DNA of 64,000 bases from an uncultured Sulfurovum sp. (GTDB taxonomy: Bacteria > Campylobacterota > Campylobacteria > Campylobacterales > Sulfurovaceae). Of this stretch, positions 34,926 through 43,787 are shown piece by piece. Below the pieces are notes generated by a model. That model was not told where the DNA came from and did not search any database. It was given only the letters and a program-made list of their open reading frames with translations. Location of the stretch: assembly GCA_902727915.1 (NCBI GenBank), contig CACVAU010000064.1:24736-88735 (forward strand), in the 5' to 3' direction. Each line of letters opens with the position of its first letter. Position 1 is the first letter of the stretch. A program made the translations under genes and the position numbers.

Positions 34926-35501
34926 ATGAAGAGTATAGCCTTAGAGCGAATTGCTAGAACCAAAGAGTTAGAGCTCAATCATGTTGACCTAAGAGGCTTA
35001 GGGCTAACAGAGTTACCCCAAGAACTTTTAGAAATTACCCACATAAGAAGTTTGGCACTTTCATCAAACAAACTAATAGACCTCTCCATGCTCAAACACT
35101 TTTCTCATCTCAAAAAGCTTTCTATTACCCATAACCAAATAGAAGACATCTCTGTCTTACATAACTTTCATAAATTAAAATACCTTTTTGCTGCAAACAA
35201 TAAAATAAAAAATTTAAATGGGATTTCAGGATTAAAAAAATTAAAAAAAGTTGTCTTAAATACCAATCAAATAGAAGATATCTCTCCTCTAAATAAAACT
35301 AAAGAGATTGTCTTTTTAGATTTAACCTTCAACAAGATAGTCAATTTTACACCAGTTAAAACACTTCCTAAACTGGCATGGCTCTCTTTAGCCGAAAACC
35401 CTATTGACATGGATAAAGCCAAATACCTTCGAAAAGAGCGACCATTAATCTATTTTTACCGTTTAGACTATATTAGGTCAGCCATTCTTTGTGAACTTTA
35501 G
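34926..35501 (+). CDS. Leucine-rich-repeat protein
   Basis: 191-aa protein of about seven SDS22-like leucine-rich repeats (consensus LxxLxxLxLxxNxI), for example LKKLSITHNQIEDISVLHNF and FLDLTFNKIVNFTPV. There is no signal peptide or membrane segment, so it should be cytoplasmic and mediate protein contacts. It ends with an LRR cap-like region (YRLDYIRSAILCEL). It starts two bases after the preceding lipoprotein gene, forming a three-gene unit; its partner is unknown. Confidence 0.82.
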   Translation: MKSIALERIARTKELELNHVDLRGLGLTELPQELLEITHIRSLALSSNKLIDLSMLKHFSHLKKLSITHNQIEDISVLHNFHKLKYLFAANNKIKNLNGISGLKKLKKVVLNTNQIEDISPLNKTKEIVFLDLTFNKIVNFTPVKTLPKLAWLSLAENPIDMDKAKYLRKERPLIYFYRLDYIRSAILCEL

Positions 35502-35512
35502 GCTTAAAATCG

Positions 35513-36859
35513 TTACTTAAACAATCCTCCATCTATCGCACCATAACCTTTAGTAAGTACCTCTGGATTGGTTACGCCATACATTTTATAGATGGTTGCA
35601 GCAACAGCATAGGGTTCAAAAGTATAGGAGTCATCTTTAGGTTGGGTATAGAGTCTATTATTATCTTGAATGGGTTCAAGTTGTGTTTCACCCACTATGC
35701 CCACATGATTAAAATATTGTTGACCACCAAAAATAAAGACATTTTGATTGTTTCCATGATCCCATCCTTCAGAGTCATTTAGATTCACATTTCTTCCAAA
35801 TTCAGAAAAGACAATAATATTAACATTACGCTTCTCTTTGGCTGCTAAATGCTCAAGAGAAACCTCAATGGCATTCATAAGGTCAGTCATTCTATCACTG
35901 TATTCACTTATCGCGTCCGAATGGTCATCCCATCCTCCTAAACCACCACCCCCCACAGAGACCACTCTGGTATCAGGGTTTCCTATAAGCACATTGATGG
36001 TAGCTTTCATTTTTTTGCCAAATGTCGTATCAGGGTACTCTATTCCATCAGGCAGTACTACTTCATTTTGCTCTTGCATAAAACTGTCTAAGGTAGTCCG
36101 TTTATTAAAAGCATTTTGAATAGGTGCATGTTCATTTAAACGCTTGGCTAAGGCATCCATCTCTACCGATATTTGTGGGTCAGAAGGTCTTGGACTTTGA
36201 CTCCATTCATCATTGGTATGTAAATGGTATTTTCCATTAAGGTCTCTTTCATAAGGGTTTGATAAGTTTTCATTAAATCCTGCAGGACGTAAATAGGCTT
36301 CCACATTAAAAGGACCAGTAGAGAAGAGTCCTGACTCTCCCTCCATGGTTAAAAATGGTAAAATTGTTTCAGCGTTAATTGACCCTGAATTTGCCAACAC
36401 TTTTCCTAAGGTAGAAAAAATACCAGCACCGTAACTTGGGTCATCTACATCAAGTAAACCTCGTTGATTTTCAGAAGTACAAATACCATGAGCACGGGTT
36501 TCATGGTCTTTTCGATAACAAGTTCTAAAAACATTCATATCACCATTGGCCAACATACGTTCCATGGCTTCACCACCTGCTTGTTGCCAAAAATTATTGC
36601 TGGTTTTGGTCACTCGGCTTAAGTCGTATGGATTTTGACTCTTCTCTTGAACCTCATCTAAATTGCTAAGGTTTCCTCCCAATTCAGAAGCACCCCCATA
36701 AAGATAAATCATAATGGTTTGCGCTTCATTCGTATTAAAAATACTTGAACTAAACTCTACCGAAGACAAATCGACAGCTGTTGAAGCATTGGTCAAACTT
36801 GGAAATAAGGCAGACATTGTTATAAGACTTAATCCTTTTAAAAATACTCTTCTTTTCAT
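35513..36859 (-). CDS. DUF1501 protein with Tat signal
   Basis: 448-aa exported protein of the DUF1501 family (alkaline-phosphatase/sulfatase-like fold, function unproved). The N-terminus MKRRVFLKGLSLITMSALFP carries a twin-arginine signal, implying export after folding, perhaps with a metal. Family features include FGRNVNLNDSEGWDHGNNQ, VFIFGG and GLGGWDDHSD, with Asp/His residues resembling metal ligands. It begins three bases after the DUF1800-like gene on the same strand; DUF1501 and DUF1800 genes are recurrent neighbours in many phyla. Confidence 0.85.
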   Translation of the reverse strand: MKRRVFLKGLSLITMSALFPSLTNASTAVDLSSVEFSSSIFNTNEAQTIMIYLYGGASELGGNLSNLDEVQEKSQNPYDLSRVTKTSNNFWQQAGGEAMERMLANGDMNVFRTCYRKDHETRAHGICTSENQRGLLDVDDPSYGAGIFSTLGKVLANSGSINAETILPFLTMEGESGLFSTGPFNVEAYLRPAGFNENLSNPYERDLNGKYHLHTNDEWSQSPRPSDPQISVEMDALAKRLNEHAPIQNAFNKRTTLDSFMQEQNEVVLPDGIEYPDTTFGKKMKATINVLIGNPDTRVVSVGGGGLGGWDDHSDAISEYSDRMTDLMNAIEVSLEHLAAKEKRNVNIIVFSEFGRNVNLNDSEGWDHGNNQNVFIFGGQQYFNHVGIVGETQLEPIQDNNRLYTQPKDDSYTFEPYAVAATIYKMYGVTNPEVLTKGYGAIDGGLFK

Positions 36860-36862
36860 GGT

Positions 36863-39202
36863 CTACTCCTCAATCTTTTTAAATGTATAGATTTCTGTTA
36901 ATCTTGAAAGATACTCCATCACGATTTGGGTTACCCCTTCTCGGTCATTATAGGTATTCATATCATCATACGTTCCACGTGCCTCATTAATGGCATAGTT
37001 ACTTAAAAGTAAAAGCTCCTCTTGTGTTGCCTCACGTGCAACAACGGAGAGGAACACATGATTAATTAGCCCCTTAACCGTTGAGGTATTCGCAATGCTT
37101 TTATCAATAAACTCCAGTTTCCAGCCTCCATCCCACTCATTCAATACATTGCTTTGAGTATCTGTCATGACATATTGACGAAGAAAATAATAATAGTATG
37201 CAAAAGAGAGTGTGTCTACAGGAACGCTATTGTCTCTTCCTAGTTTATAAGAGAGTGGACTTTGATGCATGTTGTCCATGTATTCACGCAGGTAAGGAAA
37301 AAAGTTTAGTCTGTCAAAGAAAGAGATAGCCTTCATAATAGGAAAAGTAGCTTCTTCAATGGTTTTTACTTTACTCGTATGCAATAAAAACTCTTTTGAA
37401 AACACAATTTGCAGTAAAATATCTTTAAAGCTATCAGGATTTGAGTCCACAATCAGGGTTATCATCTCTGCTTTTTTCGCAGCACTTCTTTCGGAGAAAT
37501 AGCGTTCAACCAATCGGCTGGTCACCCCCTTAGTAAAGTCATCACTCTTTACCAATTCACGGTAAAAATCAAAGCCTGTGGTGACCGTTGTTCCAAAAAG
37601 TTCTTGAGGGACATCATTTTGATTGAGACCAATCACCAACTCATTGTCACTTCTGTTAAGTCGCCAATTTTGTAAAGCAATTCCAGCTTTTGGAACATGT
37701 GCATCGTCAAAATCCAATAAGAAAATTTCTAACATCTCTCTACCATTATCTTCTGGACTTCTAAAACGTTTCCAGTTGTCATCACTGGTCATATGTAAAT
37801 AGGTAATCATTTGTATGGAGTAGTCATCATCCATAAGCATCACCAAACGGTTATAGACATTGAGTATCTCTGAAGCATCTACCGTTTCCAACTCATTCGC
37901 AGGAGAAAACATAATGTTTTGTGTCAAGACATAAGCAGCCCAACGATTAAAATACTCTTTTCCAATACCCAATTTAAAAAGTCTGGCTAAAATTTTCTCT
38001 CTATTTTCATTACGTTCACTCCAATTGTAATCTTTATCTTCGATATTCTCTTCGGTAGATTTCAAATCTGTGTTGGGCGTGGCAAGTTTTGCTTGAATGG
38101 TTGAGATGAATGTTCCAGAGTTAATTAAAATATCTAAATCAGTTTTTGGCAAACCATAAAAAAGTACCGAAAGTAGTTTTGATGCTAAGAGCCGTTTATT
38201 TTCAATACTTAAATCGTTAAAGTCACTGTCACTCATGCTCTCTAATCCATAATCATTAAAACTCAATGCTGTAGAAAATACATTCACGCCTTGGAATTGT
38301 GCATTGCGTACCTCCTCCACTTCATCACTGCTCTCTACCTCAAACGTAATCGCAGCAAAATTTATGGGAGAAGTTAGGTATTTAACATGATTACTTTTAG
38401 CAACTTCTTCGTTTTGTGCATTGAATACCTTCACCATAAAGTTTGAGGTTAAAGCATACGTAGCGTTCAACTTAAAAGTACTCGTGGTATTAACTCCATT
38501 AATCGTTCCAGAAATGGCAATGGTACTGAAACTGGTCTCTTCACTTGGAATAACATTGGTATAAACTTTTACGGTATAGTCTTGACCATCAATCTCCATA
38601 TTTTTTACCAGTGCATTGCCTAAATTATCAACAGCCAATTTATCCATATTAAAAACAAACTCCAAATCAACAGAAGAAGCCACTTGAACCCAATAAGCAC
38701 CCGTTGAAGAGAGTGATTTAAGGTCATTTAACTGCGCATTTCCCCCTAAAGCATAAGCACGTTGATAAGTCTGATTCGCCCCTTGTATAAGCAATAAATT
38801 CTCTTCTCCTATTTGAGCTATCAGTTCAGAGAGTGTTATCTCCACAGGAGCATTAATAAGATTCCAACCCTCTTCTAAAACTTTAGTATAACTGCTGGTT
38901 TGATTTTCAACTTCGGTGTAGTTAAGTGTTGTTGCTGAATCAACTTGTACCCAATACCCTTTACCTGTTTCAAAGGCTTCAAAATCATTTAAAAATGCTG
39001 TTCCATTATCCACATAGTGCTTTTGATAGGTTTTTGTTTTTCCTTGTATTACCAAAAGGTTCTCTAACCCAATTTGTGTTTTAAGCTCTTCTAGGCTTAG
39101 TGGTGCATTAATCCCAACTAAATTCCAACCCTTTTGCAAGGTGATTGTTTCTGCAAAAGAAAAGTTCAATAAAAAAACAATTCCAATTAATATCTTTTTC
39201 AT
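36863..39202 (-). CDS. Secreted DUF1800-like protein with two WNLVG repeats
   Basis: 779 aa. A signal peptide (1-17) is followed by two tandem repeats of about 70 residues starting GWNLVGINAPLSLEEL and GWNLINAPVEITLSEL, each ending GxYWVQV. A beta-domain follows (about 195-295), homologous to the lipoprotein encoded at 39216. The rest is helical and resembles DUF1800; NGREMLEIFLLDFDDAHVPK matches the family's ARELLELFTLG region in a divergent form. DUF1800 proteins pair with DUF1501 proteins and their function is unknown. AAGGAAATGATTTAG precedes the ATG. Confidence 0.75.
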   Translation of the reverse strand: MKKILIGIVFLLNFSFAETITLQKGWNLVGINAPLSLEELKTQIGLENLLVIQGKTKTYQKHYVDNGTAFLNDFEAFETGKGYWVQVDSATTLNYTEVENQTSSYTKVLEEGWNLINAPVEITLSELIAQIGEENLLLIQGANQTYQRAYALGGNAQLNDLKSLSSTGAYWVQVASSVDLEFVFNMDKLAVDNLGNALVKNMEIDGQDYTVKVYTNVIPSEETSFSTIAISGTINGVNTTSTFKLNATYALTSNFMVKVFNAQNEEVAKSNHVKYLTSPINFAAITFEVESSDEVEEVRNAQFQGVNVFSTALSFNDYGLESMSDSDFNDLSIENKRLLASKLLSVLFYGLPKTDLDILINSGTFISTIQAKLATPNTDLKSTEENIEDKDYNWSERNENREKILARLFKLGIGKEYFNRWAAYVLTQNIMFSPANELETVDASEILNVYNRLVMLMDDDYSIQMITYLHMTSDDNWKRFRSPEDNGREMLEIFLLDFDDAHVPKAGIALQNWRLNRSDNELVIGLNQNDVPQELFGTTVTTGFDFYRELVKSDDFTKGVTSRLVERYFSERSAAKKAEMITLIVDSNPDSFKDILLQIVFSKEFLLHTSKVKTIEEATFPIMKAISFFDRLNFFPYLREYMDNMHQSPLSYKLGRDNSVPVDTLSFAYYYYFLRQYVMTDTQSNVLNEWDGGWKLEFIDKSIANTSTVKGLINHVFLSVVAREATQEELLLLSNYAINEARGTYDDMNTYNDREGVTQIVMEYLSRLTEIYTFKKIEE

Positions 39203-39215
39203 CTAAATCATTTCC

Positions 39216-39635
39216 TTATTTAATGGTAATTTCCCCAAAATTGATGGGATTGGTACTGCTTACAGTAAACAACGCACTTTGACCTACTAATTGATTGTTT
39301 TCAAATACCAGTACACGAATATCACTGTTAAGATAATTGGTATTTAATTTTAGAAGAGCGTTGGTTGGAAGATTATTTATTGTGCCATAAACAGCGATGG
39401 TACTTTTAGAGGTCTCTTGTGCATCATCAAGCACCACCGAAGTGCCTACTTTAATAAGATAATTATTAAATTTTTCTTCTATGGTATGTCCCATATTGTT
39501 TACAGACATGTTTAACGTTTTCATTGAAGGGTTTATCATGCTAGTCATTGCTGTTTTAGAAGAAGTTTCATCACTTCCTCCTCCACAAGCAATAAAAATC
39601 AAAGAAACAAAAGGTGTTAATAAGTATGTTTTCAT
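39216..39635 (-). CDS. Lipoprotein sharing a beta-domain with its neighbour
   Basis: 139-aa lipoprotein starting MKTYLLTPFVSLIFIAC, with the lipid site at Cys17 followed by GGGSDE (the glycine/acidic stretch suggests outer-membrane retention). Its C-terminal part, STIAVYGTINNLPTNALLKL to INFGEITIK, aligns with STIAISGTINGVNTTSTFKL to INFAAITFEV of the DUF1800-like protein downstream, so the two share a domain. ATG 39635 is chosen over longer frames because AAAGGAAAGTAAT precedes it. It lies 13 bases before the DUF1800-like gene. Confidence 0.78.
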   Translation of the reverse strand: MKTYLLTPFVSLIFIACGGGSDETSSKTAMTSMINPSMKTLNMSVNNMGHTIEEKFNNYLIKVGTSVVLDDAQETSKSTIAVYGTINNLPTNALLKLNTNYLNSDIRVLVFENNQLVGQSALFTVSSTNPINFGEITIK

Positions 39636-39723
39636 ATTACTTTCCTTTAATTGTGAAGTTAATGTGACAACATTATATTTAATTAACCTTATATAAGAAT
39701 TATTAATAATATTTATTACTCTT

Positions 39724-42612
39724 TTATAGGGATCTCGAGAGTAATACCTCAATAATTTTTTTATGATTTGCTTCAATAAATCTCATTTCCTTTTCTACTT
39801 CTCCAATCAACGAAACATAATCTATCTCTTTTTTATCTAAAGCACTGTACTCTATGGTCTTACATAGTTCACTAATGTTATTAAACTTTAAAGACATGCT
39901 AGTTCCACGTAAGGCATGAGCTTTTTGATAAAGATTCTCTTTGTCTCCCTCTTTTTCTGCAGCAATAAGCCCATCAACATTATCTAAAGAGTTTGTTAAA
40001 AAACTTTCAAAGAGACGAATAATAATAGGTATACTAAATTGTAATGAGGCTTTTGCTTCTAAGAGTGATGCGACAAAAACATCTATGTTTAATTCTTTTT
40101 CATTCATGATATTATCTTTCATAATAAGTTCTCCTTTTTGATTCTCTTTGTGTAAATTTTTATACTTTTTTAATAAAATATTTAACTCTTCTGGATCAAT
40201 AGGTTTAGAAATATAGTTGTCCATGCCTTGTGATAAATAGCGTTCTCTATCCCCCTCTAAGGCATTGGCTGTTAAAGCAATTATCGGAACATCAATACCT
40301 GCATCTCTTATAGCTTTGGTCGCATCTGTACCGTTCATAACAGGCATGTTAATGTCCATAAAGACCATATCATATTTTTTTAACTTAACATACTCTATGG
40401 CTTCTTGACCATTAAATGCAAAGTCAGGGTTAATCCCGTACTCACTTAGCATCTCTTCAATCAAAATACGATTTAGAGGGTAATCTTCAGCCACTAATAT
40501 ATTTAAACCAAGTACTTCTTTTTCTATTGTATTCTCTTCTATATCCCCTTGTACATTATAATCTAAAATAGCATTATAGAGTATTGAAGGTGTTTCATCA
40601 TACATGCCTATGTGATACAAAATATTCTCTTCATTGGCTAGATGATGTGCTTCATTTGATTCATCAATTAAAATTATCTTAGAGGAAATCCTAGATAGTC
40701 CTTTATATTGCCTATGATTAAAACTCACTATAATATTATCTTCATTGACTTCATTGTAAAAAAGTTCCTCAAAAGAACAGGCGATGACCTCTAGTTTAAA
40801 ATGTTTTAATTGGGTAATCACATCCTCATAAATTTTACCCTCATAATCCAATACATAAATGGGATTATATTTAATTTGATTGGCTAAAGTTGAATCTGTT
40901 TCTGAAATTTCAAGTTCAAGTTCGAAGAAAAAACGACTCCCTTTTCCCTCTGTACTTTCCAATTGTAACCTCGAACCCATCAGTTCACAAAGAGAAGAAC
41001 CTATACTTAAGCCCAATCCTGTTCCTCCAAAATTACGTGTTGTACTATTATCTGCCTGAATAAAAGATTTAAAAATACTCTCTTGTCGTACTTTAGGAAT
41101 ACCAATCCCTGTATCTTTAACAGAAAAAAGAATGCGTTCTTTATCTTTGATTTTCTCCAATGAACGTAAACAAAATTCAACCGTTCCATTTTTTGGGGTA
41201 AATTTAATAGCATTATTAATTAAATTTGTCAAAATTTGTATTACACGTAATCTGTCCATAAGTAAACATTCACTAATTGCTGAATCAATATTAATAATAA
41301 AAGAAATCTCTTTTTGAGCTGCTTGAGCTTTAAAAATATGCATGGAGTTACGTATATCTATAAATGGATTGGTTTCGACTAAATCCAAACTAAGGTGTCC
41401 ACTTTCTATTTTTGAAAAATCTAAAATATCATTCACAATCTGAAGCAAAATAGAAGTTGAACCTTGAATATACTGTGTAAACTGTCGCTGTTTTGGGGTT
41501 AAATTACTTTTAGACAATAAATTTGTAAATCCAACAATTCCATTCATGGGAGTACGAATCTCATGACTCATGTTTGCCATAAATTCCGATTTTGCTTTTT
41601 CGGACGCTTCAGCCATCTCACGTGCATACTCCAACTCCGTAATATCTGTAAAACTGGCAATCACAAAATTTTCATCATCAAACGCTACCGACTTTAAATT
41701 AACGGTAAAAATACGTTCAAGACCATAAACATCTTTGACTAAAACTTTATGCTGTTTCTCAGGTAAATCAAAAATATCTTCAGTCCAATGTTTTTCTGAG
41801 GTAGTGGCTTTAACATAACCCTCTTTTTCAATAAAAAGTTCACAAATACAATTATATTTTTCTCTAAAAGCTTTAACCGACTGAAAACCAAATGTTTCAA
41901 GAAATTTTTGATTGGCTTCTAAGATACCTTTTCGATTAGCTGTAAAAACAATATTCTCTTGGTCATTAAAAAGCATTTTATTATATTGTTGCTCTTTTTT
42001 GAGTCTTCTTTCGGCTTCAACACGTTTAGTAATGTCATTACGTACAGCAATATACTCCAAAACATTACCACTGTTATCGACAAGAGGAAATATCGTTGCA
42101 TAAACATAATAACTTCCTCCCTGCTTCATTCTGTTTCTAATTTGACCTCGCCAAATTTTATTCTGATGCAAGGTTTGCCAAAGATTCTTAAAAATTTCAG
42201 CATCAGTTTGGGGATGACGAACAATATTATGAGGAGAACCGATAAGCTCTTCTCGGCTAAATCCTGATGTCTCAACAAATTGGTCATTGACATACGTAAT
42301 AATTCCATTTTTATCACTTTTTGAGACCAAATAACTTGCATCAATCGCATCTAAATATTGTTCAAAAGTTAATTTTTTTTCTACAATTTCATCTTTCAGT
42401 CTTAAATTATGCTTCTCAATGGTCTCATATGCTTCTGTTAACTCTTCGGTATTGGTTCTAATAGTATTCTCTAAAAAAGTTTTTTCAGTATCTAAATCAT
42501 CATAAGCATCATCCACACGCGTAATGAGTTTTTGTGCTAAATCATCTAATCCATTGAAGTTAAACTCTTTACCATAAACCTGTTTAAGTTGTCGTTTTAA
42601 AAGACGGTTCAT
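39724..42612 (-). CDS. PAS-hybrid histidine kinase with REC and Hpt domains
   Basis: 962-aa soluble sensor kinase. The order is a helical N-terminal module (MNRLLKRQLKQVYG, 1-60), an Aer-like PAS (ITYVNDQFVETSGFS, NIVRHPQ, IWRGQIRNR; about 80-200), a second PAS (205-335), HisKA with FMANMSHEIRTPMNG, HATPase (N, G1 DTGIGIP, G2 GGTGLGLS), a degenerate receiver (about 590-700), an intact receiver (FMDINMPVMNG) and Hpt (KAHALRGTS). Phosphate would flow His-Asp-His to an unlinked regulator. It overlaps the FIST gene stop (TAATG), so the FIST protein is its likely input partner. Confidence 0.93.
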   Translation of the reverse strand: MNRLLKRQLKQVYGKEFNFNGLDDLAQKLITRVDDAYDDLDTEKTFLENTIRTNTEELTEAYETIEKHNLRLKDEIVEKKLTFEQYLDAIDASYLVSKSDKNGIITYVNDQFVETSGFSREELIGSPHNIVRHPQTDAEIFKNLWQTLHQNKIWRGQIRNRMKQGGSYYVYATIFPLVDNSGNVLEYIAVRNDITKRVEAERRLKKEQQYNKMLFNDQENIVFTANRKGILEANQKFLETFGFQSVKAFREKYNCICELFIEKEGYVKATTSEKHWTEDIFDLPEKQHKVLVKDVYGLERIFTVNLKSVAFDDENFVIASFTDITELEYAREMAEASEKAKSEFMANMSHEIRTPMNGIVGFTNLLSKSNLTPKQRQFTQYIQGSTSILLQIVNDILDFSKIESGHLSLDLVETNPFIDIRNSMHIFKAQAAQKEISFIINIDSAISECLLMDRLRVIQILTNLINNAIKFTPKNGTVEFCLRSLEKIKDKERILFSVKDTGIGIPKVRQESIFKSFIQADNSTTRNFGGTGLGLSIGSSLCELMGSRLQLESTEGKGSRFFFELELEISETDSTLANQIKYNPIYVLDYEGKIYEDVITQLKHFKLEVIACSFEELFYNEVNEDNIIVSFNHRQYKGLSRISSKIILIDESNEAHHLANEENILYHIGMYDETPSILYNAILDYNVQGDIEENTIEKEVLGLNILVAEDYPLNRILIEEMLSEYGINPDFAFNGQEAIEYVKLKKYDMVFMDINMPVMNGTDATKAIRDAGIDVPIIALTANALEGDRERYLSQGMDNYISKPIDPEELNILLKKYKNLHKENQKGELIMKDNIMNEKELNIDVFVASLLEAKASLQFSIPIIIRLFESFLTNSLDNVDGLIAAEKEGDKENLYQKAHALRGTSMSLKFNNISELCKTIEYSALDKKEIDYVSLIGEVEKEMRFIEANHKKIIEVLLSRSL

Positions 42613-43748
42613 TATCCTTCCTCATAAATAACTGTTAAGGTCATGGTTTGATTGTGTAAAGAACAAGTACTCAATTCACTTGAAAATGCTGCTAACTCAC
42701 CATAAGAGTAAAAACCAACCAATTGTACATTCTCACCTAAGGTCTCGCCAATACTCTCTAACTCTTCATCAGTCAACTGTTTTAAAACAAGTCGTCGACC
42801 CACACAAGAGACCACCAAACCTAAAGCTGTTTTATTATTAACTTTTTTTATCTGTTTGGCTGCCATTTCCGAACCATATATGAGTCCATCAATATTTGTT
42901 TTCATTAATCTTGCTAAATATCCTTCAGGAACATCTCCAGCAAAAGTTAAAGACTTTTCCTCTTCATCAACAGCTAAAATAGTGCGTATAATTGGGTCGT
43001 CATCATTATTTTTTTTAATAGAAACAGGAAAGTTTAAAGCAGATCCAGGTAAATCTTTAGCATAAACACCCAAATATTTTTTATAAAGGTCTAAGGCTGG
43101 TTCACCATCAATTTCATACACAACATTGTTCGTTGATTTACTCACATTTCTAAAAATACCAAATTCATCCCACCCTGCATAACAACCTGTTTCTACCATA
43201 ACACTTTGACCATAAAAGCCAACGATAACCACTCTATTTTGACTTATCTCATTGTTTGCAACAACCCATGTCTCTTCAAAATTTGTCCCATCACCAGCCA
43301 ACCCACCTGTACTGGAAACTTGATTATCAACTGCTTCATTAATCCCTTGTGCTAAAAAAGACCCATTCATATTTAGTCCATCAGATAAAACAAAAATATG
43401 TTTTAAATTCTCTTGTGGAAGTGCTTGAACCAATTCTTTTGTAAGTAACTGTTGGTCATCTTCACTACTAAACTCTTTTGTTGATATTTTAACATGCCCG
43501 TTATCCAATGAAACAGCTGTTCCAACAAGTCCTGCTGAACTAATCTCTTCTCCCAAAATATTACCACTGGATGAACAACCAACAATCTGAGAATTTGGAT
43601 AATTATTTTGTAAAACATCTAAATATTCTTTATTTTTAATAGTCTCTCTGTCTCCAAAAATAAAGACAACATCGGTACTACCCTTATCTACAATATTCTC
43701 TTCTATGTGCCATGTTTTATCTTCATATATCAGTGTATCTATTGTCAT
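42612..43748 (-). CDS. FIST-domain sensory protein
   Basis: 378-aa cytosolic protein with FIST_N (about 25-210, with VVFIFGDRE, QIVGCSSSGNI, GLAGDGTNF) and FIST_C (about 215-360, with RLVLKQLTDEELESI, GFYSYGELA). FIST domains are proposed to sense small ligands such as amino acids and are usually encoded beside kinases or c-di-GMP enzymes. Here the stop overlaps the ATG of the hybrid kinase, indicating stoichiometric co-translation. AAAAGG precedes the ATG. Confidence 0.9.
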   Translation of the reverse strand: MTIDTLIYEDKTWHIEENIVDKGSTDVVFIFGDRETIKNKEYLDVLQNNYPNSQIVGCSSSGNILGEEISSAGLVGTAVSLDNGHVKISTKEFSSEDDQQLLTKELVQALPQENLKHIFVLSDGLNMNGSFLAQGINEAVDNQVSSTGGLAGDGTNFEETWVVANNEISQNRVVIVGFYGQSVMVETGCYAGWDEFGIFRNVSKSTNNVVYEIDGEPALDLYKKYLGVYAKDLPGSALNFPVSIKKNNDDDPIIRTILAVDEEEKSLTFAGDVPEGYLARLMKTNIDGLIYGSEMAAKQIKKVNNKTALGLVVSCVGRRLVLKQLTDEELESIGETLGENVQLVGFYSYGELAAFSSELSTCSLHNQTMTLTVIYEEG

Positions 43749-43787
43749 ATTATGCCTTTTAATTTTATAATTTATTTTTTAAAACTG

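Noticed and set aside
39636..39776. Longer start for the lipoprotein at 39216-39635
   Set aside because: It overlaps the kinase 3' end, lacks a ribosome-binding site and places 47 charged residues ahead of a lipoprotein signal.
41912..42350. Overlapping 60-100-codon frames inside the PAS region of the hybrid kinase
   Set aside because: They are antisense or shifted frames over a conserved PAS domain with no initiation signals.
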